From Ulota crispa (taxonomy: Eukaryota; Streptophyta; Bryopsida; Orthotrichales; Orthotrichaceae), in contig OY987245.1 in assembly GCA_963920765.1 (NCBI GenBank), forward strand, positions 23,576,727 through 23,640,726: DNA of 64,000 nucleotides. The letters are read 5' to 3'. Positions 23,101 to 35,513 of the stretch are shown one piece after another. How positions within the stretch are numbered: position 1 is the stretch's first letter; each line of letters begins with the position of its first letter. Position numbers and translations under genes: made by a program. The notes under the pieces were generated by a model, which was not told where the DNA came from, ran no database searches, and saw only the letters and a list, made by a program, of their open reading frames with translations.

Positions 23101-26100
23101 ATCATTATAGCTGAGCCAGGCATAGCATGTGGGTCTCATTTTGCTAGAGTTCAAACTCTGAAATCTGATAACTGGTCATTTACTGCTGGGAAACGTCTTG
23201 AATTTCTGACTAATGTTATAGCTTGATTCATAATTGCGGATGTAATAATAAAACCTTCAGATAAAGATGATGAACTGGAAGTCACAAATGCTCCTTATCG
23301 TCGTAATATGCAAGCACTTGCAGTTATAAGAGACTTGTACAATAGAACATTAAATTTCGAGGCACTCCTCTTCTACAGTAAGTATAAAACACCAGATACG
23401 CACCATATCAAGAGCAGGTCGATCTAGGAACTCAAAAGCTGATAATATTTCACCCAATCTTAGCTTCGCTTCCTTTAATACATTCTGCATCAAGAAGGAA
23501 CAATAGAGCAATTAGCATCTAAAAATATCCGCATACTATTTGGAATCGTTCACAAGTTTGAGATCGAAAGGTTAAGATTTAACTTTACCTGGCAGCTCAC
23601 AAAATCATCACACGCAAGGAATGCTGTGTTGACTGACCCAAGATTCGAGGGCACCAACATTGACAATTTGGTAACCACTCCCAAAGTTCCTTCACCTCCT
23701 GCATTACCAAGTGAACACCGATAATTTAAAAACTAGAGTAACTGAAAATTTGTTATCAAGGACTAGGAGTAGAGCTTGACTCTAGCTAGAAAGTGGCGAG
23801 TACTAGAGTGCATTAAGACGGTACGATTTGAATGCGAAGATGTAGTACTGGCTACCAATAAACAGCTGCTTCATGTCATAGCCAGTATTGTCTTTTATCA
23901 AAGTCCCCAACATGTCCACAACCGAACCGTCTGCCAGCACAACCTCAAGCCCTGCCAATTTCGAGCAACAATCAGATACATATTTGTTGCTCAAATTCCA
24001 CCAGATATATATTCTAGAGACAAGACTACAAATGTCTGCAGAAGTCTGCCCCATCTCCACTGCCTCTGATCACGCAGAGGTCATAGATAATGCACGCGCC
24101 GCATAAGATGCTGAACATAAAAGATAAGTTGTTCTATTCATCACAAAGTATGATAGAGTTAAATGACGCCAGCTGTCTAACAAAAAGAGACAGAAACTCA
24201 ACACATCATCGGAATCTATGATCGGAAGATGCGATGTTTAAGGTTCTCTTTTATGTTAGAGATGAAACGAGTCATCAATCTATGTAAAATAGTAGCACGC
24301 AAATAGAAGTAAGAAAACTACCAAGGACATTTCCATGGAGAGAGCCGTATCGCAACAATCTCAAGCCACCGGCGTTGGTGGACACATTGCCTCCAATCTG
24401 ACAGCTCCCCTTTGCACCCAAGTCCAATGGCATCGTGAACCTTCACCCATGAACGTATATGTCGAAGGTGACGAAATATCCGAGGAGCGAAAAAACGGGA
24501 ACGCCACCTTGCAATCTAAAGACCGAAGGTAGCTAACATTCATCAAGACCTCATTCACGTAGTAATGTGCTTCAAAGGAACGATAATAAAAGGCTTGGCA
24601 TCTGCAAGATCCACCTATAAAGGTTTCCTACAGGAGCTTTTTCAGAGACAGAACTTCATACTCTAGAACCCTAGGTTTTTGTAATCTAAGAAGCAAGTAG
24701 TTTTACTTCAAGCAAAAAAAGCTTACCCCTTACTCTTAATAAAGCTATCGAGATTCTCCAAAATGCAGCCCGCTTCACAAACCAAGACTCCACTGACCTA
24801 AATCAAGAATTGTGGTCACAGCTCGGGTCAGAGTTGCAAATCAGAACACATATCATAACAAATATGCGGTAGCTATATGTCGAATCTTGAAGTCGAGACT
24901 CTTTAAATATTGGACTCAAAAAAAGCACAATCAACAGATCTCAAGTTAAATTACCTCATCAAAAGAAATAATCTTGTTCATCGCTCCGAGGTTCATGATC
25001 ACCTGGCAATGCTCAGTTCTTCCTTATGAGGGCCAAAAGTACATTGCCCACCACAAATGTAGAAAACATCTTCAGCAGTATTAATGTAATGAGCTCCACC
25101 AACCTACTACGTAACAGCAGATAGTGTAAGAAATTACCTCGTCGTGAACTGGAACACTCCCTCCCACCAAGCCAGTGTTACCCCCTTGTGGCACCACTGC
25201 CAAATTTCTGGAATTGCAATGACGGAGGATCCCCGAAACCTGACATCCGAGACGCATGTTTTAACTTCAACCAGCACAGCAACCTAACAGCTGTGCTGGA
25301 GACACATTTAGCACGAGTAGAGACGGCGCCGCATTACACAACCCAAGAAAAAGTAAAACACGAGACAATATTTGCATGAGAAGATCACGACAGAAGGCAG
25401 CTCTACAATGTGCAATTTATTCCCAATCAGATTATGCAGCCAATTTGGTTTTATCGGGGAAAATGCGGCCAAAGTGATCTGGCAACTCAACGCCGGCAAA
25501 CCATCTCCAATCCATTTGCAGAGATGCATGCCATTATTGCATTCCTCACAAGAAATGCAATGCAAAAGATACAAGACCAAATATCTTGTGTACATCTTAC
25601 ATGTTGAGTAGTCTGGGGTCGAAGGAGTAGCTTGCTATGACCTTGGTACTTGTGCATCCAATCAATATTCGCCACAGCTAACTCATCTTTGTCATCTATA
25701 ACGCCCTTCTCACCAATTGCACTCTTAAAATGTAACACGTCCGATTCTTTGAGCTTGTCAAAGCGGCTGTTTCGGTTGGATTTTGTGGATACGGCAAATC
25801 TTCTGGATTGGTGCCTCATGCAGCTCTCCAGCAAGGAACCTCTCCCTGCCTCAACGGACGAGGCAAAGTCGACGTCTACATTAGCAAGCTTCCTGTCGAT
25901 GCTATGATCTGCAATTGATCACGAAAATAATGAGTGCAAAACTTTAACATCTCAGCTCATGTCGATGACTTCTATTGGAAACATGATTGCTCCGTTCCAT
26001 GCGAATGTGAAAATAGTTCATCAAATCAATGAGTAGAGAAGTCGGTGTTCACAAATTAGAAAAGCATAATATAAGATCTTCTTCAGTAAACAGAAGAAAT

Positions 26101-26528
26101 TTCTAGGCTACCGGAACTACGTGAAGGACAGACTAACAAGACAATATTTGTACATTCACAGGTGCATTATCATTTCAAAAGCCATAAGAAAACTACGAAC
26201 ATAACTCGTCACGCATAAGTCTCGTACTGCAACCGAGAGATAAGATTAATCAACGACTCCTGAACCAGCAACCTATGCCTTGGAAAGTTGAGGTTTTCTG
26301 ACCAGAGTCCCTGGAAGCCTTGATACGTGTCCCGAAACAGACATACACAACAGAATGGATAAGCAAATGGAATGAAGTCGAAGCTTAACCTTGATTACTG
26401 TGTAGGCCACGAAAAGGCACCAATTGCTCCTGGTAAGAGAACAGCTTCCCAGAACTTTGTGACCATGCTGTTGCCGTCAAGAGCCTTGCCCTAATTAATT
26501 TATCTACTGCTCCTCTTGTCGAATTCAT
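20154..26528 (-). CDS. D2HGDH: D-2-hydroxyglutarate dehydrogenase, mitochondrial (15 exons)
   Basis: This FAD flavoprotein oxidises D-2-hydroxyglutarate to 2-oxoglutarate in mitochondria. In plants it feeds electrons to the ETF/ETFQO chain during lysine and other amino-acid breakdown. The exons (minus strand) are 26528-26390, 25908-25601, 25239-25138, 25002-24955, 24797-24727, 24440-24322, 23951-23853, 23695-23589, 23484-23404, 22469-22369, 22076-21929, 21744-21639, 21532-21447, 21300-21175 and 20288-20154. They total 1776 nt, or 591 aa plus TGA, against about 560 aa in Arabidopsis. Residues 1-46 look like a presequence: basic and hydroxylated, starting [17 protein letters not shown]. The FAD domain carries [11 protein letters not shown] (166-176), [11 protein letters not shown] (238-248) and DNTGYD...IGSEGTLG (about 285-304). 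The C-terminal oxidase domain carries [11 protein letters not shown] (486-496) and SAEHGLG (526-532). All introns are GT-AG except intron 7, where only a GC donor restores the conserved Ser of IGSEG. The gene looks intact. Confidence 0.95.
22507..22530. mobile_element. Isolated TTAA-element end in D2HGDH intron 10
   Basis: The sequence TTAACCCCTCGAGGACC resembles the left end of the TTAA family. No matching right end was found in the intron, so this is at most a truncated copy or a chance match. Confidence 0.25.
23095..23230 (+). repeat. Possible tRNA-derived SINE head in D2HGDH intron 9
   Basis: An A-box-like TAGCTGAGCCAGG (23108-23120) is followed, 39 nt start to start, by a B-box-like GAGTTCAAACTC (23147-23158). 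This is the spacing of an internal RNA polymerase III promoter. No cloverleaf, tail or target duplication was recognised and no second copy was seen. Confidence 0.25.
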
Positions 26529-27728
26529 CGCCGAACGGCTTTAAATCCGAATCCAGTTAATGGAAGCAAACCGATTCGTGCCCGCTTGGCGCAGCTGAAT
26601 CCAAATTGAAAAATTCGAACTTGTAGTGATGCAAGGCAGTCCAATGCTCTCCAAAGCTCACTTCAAAGTTCTATCCCGAGGTCAAGATCCAACACCACGA
26701 AATTAACAATCGGCTAATCTCGACATTTGTGCAATAACAATCGACACTTATGCTTGGCTGAGACACGATCTACAAAAATCAACGAGAGACAACGAGAGTA
26801 AGAATAATTTATTCAATGAGAGCACAATTTCACAAAAATCCATCCAGACACACGCCTAACAAAATTTAAGCTAAACAGAAACATACGAAATCAACATCAA
26901 TTGAGAGCAAAAATTAAAAGAAGCAAGCAATATCAGCATCAACTGAGAGTAAATTTGAGAGCAAGCTGGAAAATGTGGGAAAACCTCACCAAAACAACAT
27001 TTAAGCACAATTAAAAAAACAAGAAGCAACTTCGAGAAACCGAAACCGACTTAAACAATTGAAGTCCTCAAATCCAACGACTCTACGACGAATCAACATT
27101 AAACCAATCCACTCATTAGCATCAAGAAATTTTGAGCTTAACAAAAAACATGCATATCTGACTCTCAAACAAGAGTAAATTTAGTAGCAAGCAAGCTTAA
27201 AGTGCGGGGAAGTGATCCATCTCAAAAAAAACAACATCTGACATACGAGATGCCACTTCGAGAAACCGAAAAGAGCACAGAAGCACAGGGATTAGAAATC
27301 AAACAAGAGATTAGCGCCCTGAAAGGGAGAAAGTTGCATACACAGCTCTCGTCCAAGCAGCAGCGGGAGAATGGCAACGAACCTCGGATCCGCTGCGGAA
27401 CGCATCCAATTGCAATGGAGGGCGATTCTTCGAGCGTCGGAGGAATTCGATGAAGGCCGATCGATCGATCGGCATGCTGCTGTGACGCCAATGTCGAGCA
27501 AACGCCGGGAGGAAGAACGTCGACGTGGTGCGTACGTGGCACCACGAATATGCGAGTTCGACTGCAGCACGGGGTTTGTTCTATTCCGCGGATATCGTGC
27601 AGACGGGGCATTGATAATGGTATCGTCCAGACGGGGCATTGATAATGGTATCGTCCAGACGGGCATCGGCCATGGTTTCGGCAAACGGGCATTGGCCATG
27701 GTATTGACGTTTGGACCTTCACTTCTAC
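26529..27728 (-). promoter_or_regulatory. Upstream region and probable 5' leader of D2HGDH
   Basis: Bases 27360-27720 are the most GC-rich part of this neighbourhood and lie 0.8-1.2 kb upstream of the D2HGDH start codon, as expected for a first non-coding exon and promoter. Long open frames occur on both strands (27222-27722 minus, 27371-27739 plus), but they reflect GC content and match no known protein. The exact transcription start is not resolved. Confidence 0.35.
27600..27702. repeat. 28-bp tandem repeat
   Basis: Two identical 28-bp units (CAGACGGGGCATTGATAATG, then GTATCGTC) lie at 27600-27655. Degenerate partial units with GACGGGCATCGG and AACGGGCATTGG follow to about 27702. The repeat sits at the outer edge of the D2HGDH leader region. 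Confidence 0.7.
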
Positions 27729-28449
27729 TTAACCCCTAAACGTCGAGGAGAACAAAAACGTCCTTTGGCTCCGAAAAAAATCTCTGTGAGGTAGAAATAT
27801 CATAAACGGTTAAAATAAGGCACTTTAGCCTGAAGATATGGGGAATTTTTTGAGAAATTAAGTTCAATCTATAGAGAAACAAGGATAAGGAAGGGTGCAA
27901 AAAAAAAAAGAGAATATTTTATGTAATATAAATGTGGATTTAGGGTTTGGACCGATTCTGGTTTCATAAGTGCACCTTAAACAGCTACCTCTAGAACCTT
28001 ATTCTGAAATAAATTTGAACCAATCAAATGCGAGGAAAGAGCATCTTTCTGAAATCTCTTTCAAAGCTAGCTCTTGTTGGTTTAAGGACACTCTAGTTTA
28101 CCATTATCAGGTAGTAACCGTTTATGGTATTTCTACCTTTAGCCGAGAAGAAAATTGATTTTGATCTGTTTTGTTTTTTTCAAAAGTGACCATAAATGCG
28201 TAGTGTATCATGAAATGCAAAAAAAAATTCATCAAATACATTCATATTTTTAGGTATCTCAAGTTGTGAGAAAATTCAGAATCACTTTATTAGGTGCCAA
28301 GCTGCCCTTATTACAATTTTCATGGAATTAGCATGTATTGTTGACTTTTGCAATTTTTTGAAGCAATACTATTGGTACCCAGCTGCAAAATACTGTAGAA
28401 GCTAAAATCAAGGCAGGCCATGGTAACCCACTTGACACTTAAAGGTTAA
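27729..28449. mobile_element. TTAA-flanked element
   Basis: The left end is TTAACCCCTAAACGTC. The right end is GACACTTAAAGGTTAA, an imperfect inverse. The element is about 720 bp with no recognised coding region, and lies between the divergent D2HGDH and glutaredoxin genes. Confidence 0.45.
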
Positions 28450-29275
28450 ATCGGGTTTGCAATTATAAATAGCAGCTTTTGAAAAGGATATTGCATGAAA
28501 CCTTGTTCTTGTGCAGTCTCTAACTTCTTTTGCTTCACTAAACAGTGCATTTAGGTTGCCTCCAATTAATTCCTTGATATTTTGCACCTCTGATCACTTG
28601 CTGCCAAGCAAGCTTTGAACCTCTTCCATGTTCAGCTTTCTGGGGTACCAGACCGTAAGTTATGTAACTTAGGGCATCTCCATTGCATTCTTGCAACATA
28701 GAAAGCGAGAGTATTCACTGTCTACCACGTGGGCCACTTCACTTAACTTACAGGTTTTGTCCTGTTGGGAGCTCTTCCATAGTACACTCGCACTACTTCA
28801 TAGGAAAGGAAGTAATGAGCCTCCACCTATTTGAGTCCTCTAGTGCATGAGTTGTAAGGTGAACGCAAAAAGATCTGGAGAGTAGGGTTTAAATCTCTGG
28901 CGAATGAGTATTGAGTTGTCCCCTCAATATTGGAGGATTTCTCAAGGGAAGGGAAAGTAGTGGAGGAAATCTGTCACAATTAACCAGCAATTTAAACCCT
29001 GCTGGAGAGTATGGTAGAAGCACCTAAATCAGACACAATTCACTTACGGACACCTATAAATGAGCCTGTTTATGATCCATCAGTTACCCAAATTAGTCAT
29101 GCAAGTCAGCTAAAGTTGTCCACCATAATTGAGTATTGGAACACAAATTGTGTAGGTGGCAGCATGTGGTTGGGTCTTTTTGATGTCACATTTGCATTTC
29201 AATACAAGCAATTCAATGAGGGTCTAGTGTCTCCAATAGGTGTGTCTAGAGAGTTACCTTCAACAATTTGTAATT
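28450..29275. other. Spacer without recognised gene
   Basis: It contains a 90-codon open frame (29011-29283 plus) that I do not recognise, and a B-box-like GGGTTTAAATCTC near 28887 without a convincing A box. No firm feature is supported. Confidence 0.3.
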
Positions 29276-29592
29276 TAACGTAAGAGCACCCATAAACGTC
29301 AAACTAAGGGTTTTGAACATGATGACTATTAATAAACAACTAGAAGATTATAGGATCCTAATAGGAATAGAAAAAAATGAGTTTGCATTTTCAAATGTAT
29401 TATTTGGATACTGTGAGAATAAGTTATGAATTTTTAAAGAGCAAACTGCCATTGTACCCATAACCACTTTTAAGAATTCATGTTCACATGTAGTACATTC
29501 TTGTCATTACATCTATTCACTTTCACAAATTTTTCAAGATTTCAGAAGTGACGGTTATGGGGACACTGATGCTTATGGGTACTCCTACCTTA
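29276..29592. mobile_element. M4-family MITE, copy 3
   Basis: It runs from TAACGTAAGAGCACCCATAA to GCTTATGGGTACTCCTACCTTA. The interior matches copies 2 and 4. Confidence 0.7.
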
Positions 29593-30380
29593 TTCATACA
29601 ATTTCAGAAAATTCCAAAAACAAATTTTCAGCACTCTTTATTGGTTTCCTATCCCTTCTACATTCTCAGAATCTCCATACAAACCCTCGGTGAATTGATG
29701 TAACAAAAGTGTCCGATTAAGGTACTCCTACCTTAGGGAACTTGTAGCATGGTCCAAGAAATATGGAAAGGCTTTGGTTTGGATGCGGTGGAACTCAAAA
29801 ATTCTCCCTTTCTTCAACTCAACAGTGACGTTTGTTTGCGTCTGTTCTTGCATTTGCAGTGGCAATGCTCTTAGGAGTTGTAGTTCTTGCATTCAGGCTC
29901 GATGCAGACCAGGACGTTTGGTGCCACTAGAGGAAAGCACCTCTCCAGTGTTTCATCCGGTGGGTTATGGAGGGGAAATTGCCATGTTATCATGGTTTTG
30001 TCTGTCTGGTGAATGCATTCACACCGGGCACTAGATGTCCAGTGGAAGATCACTTTTTCTCTTTTTATTCTTAATTGACTTGATTTTGTCTCTACCTCAT
30101 ATGGAGTGAGAGAGAGTGTTTTGTACAAAGGAGAAAATTTGAGGTCACCTCCCAAGGTGGAATTTAAATCTTGGCCACTACAAATGAGCTCCTCTTCAAT
30201 TTTGAAGGAAAAAGGTGATAACATGGACTCATCCCTCCGGTCTGAATGCTTCAGTGGAGAAAATCTTCACATTGGCCAATCACATGCTTATCCTTTCCTA
30301 TTTCTTTGAACATAATTTGCGACGCACTCAATAGCTCCATGCATTCCATGCTGTCTTCCCTCTGAGTTTGTGCACTCGCT
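29593..30380. other. Upstream region of the glutaredoxin gene
   Basis: No gene is visible. A short remnant with facing TAAGGTA-type ends (TTAAGGTACTCCTACCTTA, about 29717-29736) is probably the leftover of an M4 element. A promoter is expected here, but no TATA box stands out. Confidence 0.3.
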
Positions 30381-30404
30381 CCTCCGAGCTGGATATTGCT
30401 GAGA

Positions 30405-30475
30405 TCAAGAGATCGAGAGAGATCGATAGGGACCGATAGGGATCGAGAGAGAGATCGAGAGAGAGATGGATTGAT
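30405..30475 (+). promoter_or_regulatory. GA-rich 5' leader with a two-codon uORF
   Basis: Repeated GATCGAGAGA-type purine tracts lie just upstream of the glutaredoxin start. They include ATG GAT TGA (30466-30474), a two-codon upstream reading frame 20 nt before the main ATG. GA tracts are common in plant core promoters and leaders. Confidence 0.4.
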
Positions 30476-30494
30476 TGTCCTTGAGGCGGCAGCA

Positions 30495-33400
30495 ATGTTG
30501 ATGAGAGGGGGGCGAGGGTTGTCGCAGCTGCTGCTGCGAAAGGCGGTAGCAGCATCAGCAGCATCAGCAACGCCTCTGCAAGCGCATGTCACGAATGCCG
30601 CTGCATCGACGTTCAATGCTGCTGTGGGCTCTGCTGCGTTGCCCGATCGACAGAATGGTACGAGAAATTTTTTCCTTTACAGTCGTTGTGGTGGTTTAGG
30701 GTTTTGTAGTTTGTTGCTGGATTTTATGGCTGTGCAAGTTTTATATGCTTGGAGGAGCTATGTTTACCGTTCATGGCATTTTGAGCTTCCAATTGGCTCC
30801 GGACACCCGGGGTCCAAAATTAGGGTTTTACTCATGGTTGTCACATTGGACCGCCCCTCAGTTGGCTTGCCCATACGCCCAAAGTGCCCTCAGTTGGCTT
30901 GCCCATACACCCAAAGTGCCCAATTGAGGTCACATTCCATTCAATGAAATCAACTCATAGTTGATTTTGAAAAATGGTATAAAATGATAAAAAAAACTTA
31001 TTTTGTACATGTTGGTGACACTCATTGTTGTCAACATGAAGTCAAAACGTGGATTCAAAGTCATATCACATAATAAAAATGAAAATTGATAATTTGATGT
31101 TTTCACTTTCAGGTCAAAAACCCTACAAATGCTCTAAAAAACACAAGAAAAAGGACACGTCCCTTTGTCTTTGTTGTCTTTTTTGTGCATCCGCTTATGT
31201 TATCCAACAACCAAAACTTGCCCAAAGTAACAACAATGGTTTTGCTGTGAGGACTAAGTGGATGCGTGCTTCTTCACAATTTTGTCCTTGGAAATGAGTT
31301 TTTATTTATTTTTACAATCTCTCCTCAAATCCTTTCTACAAAAAGAGGGGGTGTAAGTAAGAGCGTGAGATTTTCCATTCCGCTGTAAGGGAGTGATTCT
31401 CTAAACCCTAAACTTGGAATATTCCATTGCGACGAAGAGTGGTTTTGAACCTGGGGGTTTGAATGGCTCGGCGCTCGGAACGAATGAGAGGCTTGCAATT
31501 GAATTTGGGGGTTTGGCACCTTTTTTTGAAGCTGACCAAGTTCATATATTGACTTCACTTTTATATGAATCTAAAACTTTCTAGTGATAATGATTGATTG
31601 AGCATGTTGTAATATTATTGAGCAATGGAAGCCAGGTATAAATTGTGGTTCATAAAAGACAGAAATATAAAACCAGGGGAAATGATATTCAATTAACATC
31701 AAAAAAAAAAAAAGAAACTAATGAAAGAATACCATGATTGTTGATAATTGTTTGATGTGTGCTTTGATTGTATGATGCCAATGTAGTCTACCTTTTCTAT
31801 TTTACTCGTTATAAAGGGGCTTTATTTTTAAAACTCAACTGTATATCTCAATTTTGTACAAAAAAAAATAGTCCATATCTATCTATCTATAGTATGTAAC
31901 CTATTACGCAAGATGATTTCTATAAACACTAGAAGTTCAAAATTCTCTATTTTAAAGCATGTGGGCGTTAAGCATGGTTGTCTATTTGTCATCCAAAATT
32001 TGAAATTCAAAAAGGAGGGAATGAGAGCAAAAGGTAGGGAAAGAGAGGGTGAAAAGTTGTCAAACATTTGAGAGGCGAGGGAGAAGAAAAGGCAAGGAAA
32101 GGGAGGGTGAAGAGTCACCAAAAATCAAGAAAGATATAGTGCAAACATGCAAGACACAAGGTAGTATGCTCTAAAACTGTCACTTTAAGGGTTGGTTTTC
32201 TTTTTCATGAGCTTCCCAAGACAAAAAGATTTTTTGTTTATTTTTTAGACAAAGAGAAATGGATGCAAAATGCTACACAATTTTATTCATATTTTTGAAG
32301 CATTATTGAATTGTTGATGAATTTTCAAAGTTTTTTTTGTAGTAATGCCTATTTGTGACTTTAGGTCTCCCATAAACCGTCCCCTACAACTGTGGATAGA
32401 TGGATAAAATCAAGGAAAATAATTGGCTCTTGCAATAAAATACACCTTTTCTTATATGTCTGGAAGGGGTCCATTCATATCCATTCCTAAGCTAAGCTAC
32501 TATGTGGCGCTTTTTCTGAATGGGTCCAAGCATAGTTTACTCATAACATTCAGTAGCTTGAAGAGAAGAGAGGCTGCCTTTCCCTCTCTTCAGGTATCAT
32601 CCCATTCCCTCTCTTCAGGTATCATCCCAAACTTCATCCTGACACAAAAAAAAAAAAGTTTTTTAATTTTTTTAATTTTTTTTTAATTTTATTTTTTTAA
32701 TTTAAATTTTTCTGACATGGCTGGCCCCCACATTGACGTATGTGCACTAAACTAAGCCTCTCTTTCATAAACTCTCTGACAAATTCAGCCAAGTGTCCTC
32801 TTAGCTACTAATGGGTGTGGAATATTCCACACTCTTCAGTTGGAGGGAGGGCAAGTCTGCTGAGTGCTACTGAATGTTATGCTACCTTACTTGTCATTCT
32901 TAATAATAGTTTTAATAATTATAGTTTGCAGCTCTTCTTGAGGTTTAGTATTTTTTTGGCTTCCTTGAGGAATCTTTTGAACTTGATATTATTTCCTTTA
33001 GGTTTTTGACTCTTCAAGTCACATTAGTTTCATTTTTCTCCAAAACAGATAAGAATTTCTTTTGATTAATAAATAACATTCGACTCTATCTCTAAAAAGC
33101 ACTTAAAAATAGATTTTAATAGTTTCTGATGGTCAAATTGCTTTACAAAAAATGTAATATTTAATTTTTGGAGAAGGGATTGGAAGATCGTAGAGTTATA
33201 GTGCTAGAGTCGAACTAAGTCAACTTTCAACTTTGAGCATGTTATCTTTGTTGAGGGTATTCTTTTTGGTCAAGTACTTCTACTTAATTGCAACCATTCC
33301 TAACATCAATCTTTGCTAAGGTTATTTAGTGCGAATACAAGATTTTAGAAAATGATTCTTGGATACACTTATCATTAACACTTTGAAAATTCATAGTTCT

Positions 33401-35500
33401 ATTCATGCCATATCCAAAAAGACATGCTTAGATGTATTTAAATCCTTGTTCAAAAGCTGTCCACAAAATTGAAGTTCCATTAATGCAAAAATACTTACTT
33501 AAAGTCTAGGAAATGTGCATACTTCCATAAGTTGAGTTTGAATTTGATTATGAATTAGGTTGAACCATTACCTCCTAGTGACATCAAGATTGTCGTTCAC
33601 TACCCTTTTCTTTTATTGAATTCTCAATAACTTTGTGAGATGAGAGTATTAGAGACATGACTTTTACGTGTTTCATTGTTTGCGTAAAAATAAAATTACT
33701 GATATGCATAACACCATGGACTAACTCTAGGAAGGTCTTTCTTGCCTCTCCCCTAGGAAGTAGGGACCTGGCTAGTAAGTTGTCATTGATCACTTTACTT
33801 ACACACTCAAGGATTATTCCATCCTTTAGCTAGCAAGGTGTTACGAAAGGTCTTACAAGGCATGAGAGAAAAAAATCTTTGGACTACAAAAATGTTACTC
33901 CGTATTTGTCATCAGAGTTAGCAAGGAGCTTGTTCGACAACAAAGTCACTCTACAATGATAGAGCTTGTATAAACATTTTTTGGAATAACTCGTTCATTT
34001 TATTGGATTGATGGAACATGGTGGGCAAACGACACATCACATATTGATCATTTGACGAAGAAACTTTGTGAACAATTTTGGGCTTGTGACAAAAAGTTTT
34101 TTTGTTTTGTTTTGCATTAAGATAAACATGGAATGGCAGTCCCATGGTTGCAACAGCGAGCGGGCATGAGTATTGCTGGAGATGGAGCAGATTCACATGA
34201 CGATTTTAAGCCCGTGCAGAAAGATGGTTCTGCTTTGCCATCCGTGCACGAACATATCGAGAAGGTGAGCTAATAATGTTGCTTCGAAAGTAATATGTAT
34301 TTTTTATTCAAAGTTTCCATCACTTTGAACACTTTTTTCTTAAATCCTTGTTTTCCTTTGCAAAACACGTTTCCTATTTTTTTTACTTCTATTTTGATTT
34401 TGAGAACTACTACTTCTTCACCAACAGTTTCAGCATCTCTGAAACGTTGGGTTTTTTAACCAAGATCTGTGTGTCATGCCCCCCCCCCCCCCCTTTATTT
34501 GTTTTTGATTTAGAAAATGATTATATTGGTACTTTCACAGCCCTAGGATCATCTCATCTCCCTCAACGAATCGCAACTTGTGGTGGGACCACAGGATGTG
34601 AAAGAGAATCCAGTGTTGGTTTTCATGAAAGGAGTTCCCGAAGCTCCTCAGTGCGGATTTAGCGCCATGGTTGTTCGCATTTTGGACGAATACGGTGCAG
34701 CATTCATCCACAACTTCTTTTGTTATGGGGTGATAATAATATCTAAAGGTTTACTGAAACAAGTCTAAATTAATGCCCTTGAATCTTGTGTACTCTCTCG
34801 CCTCTTCAAGAGGAAATTAAAGCTCTTCGTCTGCTCTGCTCTTCTCTTACCAGTTTATTATAATAGTCCGGGCTGATTTTTAAGGTACACTCTGCGCGGG
34901 CAAAGTGCAGGTGTGCAGTATCAGACGAGAAATGTTCTAACTGACCCGGAGCTTAGAACGGCTGTCAAGGAGTACAGGTGTGTGTTTTGTTCTGTATCAA
35001 ATGGTCCACTTAAGTCTCAATTTTCTATCTGATGCAGTCAAGAAAGACATGTTCTTTTTATTCCTTTAGCGTTTTTGCATAATCTTTTGCAAATATGAGA
35101 CCAATTACAGATGTAGAGGTGCTTGGTTAACGTCAACCTTTGTAACAAAAATGATTGGATAGGATCATAGGCTCACTCCCCTTTTGCCCAAAATGTGTAT
35201 TATGTCAAAAGTAGTGAGTTTTTGCCTCTGAATGCAGTAATTGGCCAACTATTCCACAAGTATACGTGAATGGCGAGTTTGTTGGAGGGTCCGACATTCT
35301 CATCTCCATGCACCGGGTATTTTGGCTCTTTTCCTCTCTAACTCTGCCGTTTCTTTTTAGAATAATATCATGCTCATTGAGCAGAACTTAAAGCTTTTGC
35401 TAGCACCTACCTTGACAGGTCAATTGGATCTTTGATTTTGTGTGTAGGACAGACAGGGGAGCTGGAGAAATTACTGAAGGATGTGAAGAAGCGGGACTGA
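30495..35500 (+). CDS. GRXS15: Monothiol glutaredoxin, CGFS type, mitochondrial (6 exons)
   Basis: Class II (CGFS) glutaredoxins bind a glutathione-ligated 2Fe-2S cluster as a homodimer. In plant mitochondria GRXS15 acts as a carrier in iron-sulfur protein maturation. The exons are 30495-30657, 34122-34264, 34547-34694, 34911-34977, 35238-35316 and 35453-35500, giving 648 nt and 215 aa. All introns are GT-AG and every junction keeps frame. Residues 1 to about 75 form an Arg/Ala/Ser-rich presequence starting [16 protein letters not shown], longer than in Arabidopsis (169 aa total). The linker [10 protein letters not shown] is typical of the GRXS15 group. The active site is PQCGFS (136-141), the cis-Pro motif is [11 protein letters not shown] (176-186), and the GSH-binding GGSD is at 190-193. 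The protein ends LLKDVKKRD. The start is the first in-frame ATG after the GA-rich leader; ATG at codon 3 is an alternative. Intron 1 (3.46 kb) holds transposons. Confidence 0.95.
30833..31239. mobile_element. M6-family MITE in glutaredoxin intron 1
   Basis: It begins CATGGTTGTCACATTGG and ends CCCAAAGTAACAACAATGG, imperfect inverse ends. A short internal tandem duplication (CTCAGTTGGCTTGCCCATAC, then (G/A)CCCAAAGTGCC) starts at about 30857. It lies 176 bp into the intron. Confidence 0.6.
32157..32390. mobile_element. Truncated M5-family MITE in glutaredoxin intron 1
   Basis: It starts AAGGTAGTATGCTCTAAAAC, then TGTCACTTTAAGGG. The interior is the inverse of the M5 element at 6697-7096 (AGAGAAATGGATGC, then CAAAGTTTTTTTTGTAGTA). 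The far end (CCATAAACCGTCCCC) has lost the terminal TACCTTA. Confidence 0.5.
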
Positions 35501-35513
35501 TGATGAGCGATTC

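Noticed and set aside
27222-27722. 166-codon open frame on the minus strand and a 122-codon frame on the plus strand
   Set aside because: Both frames overlap in a GC-rich block with tandem repeats, match no family, and sit where the D2HGDH leader is expected. They are chance frames.
28838-28960. Second SINE-like B box (GGGTTTAAATCTC)
   Set aside because: No acceptable A box at the right spacing and no repeat copy in the window.
34481-34495. C15 run in glutaredoxin intron 2 (and the G17 run at 36942)
   Set aside because: Simple homopolymers prone to sequencing and assembly error; no structure or function is supported beyond noting them.
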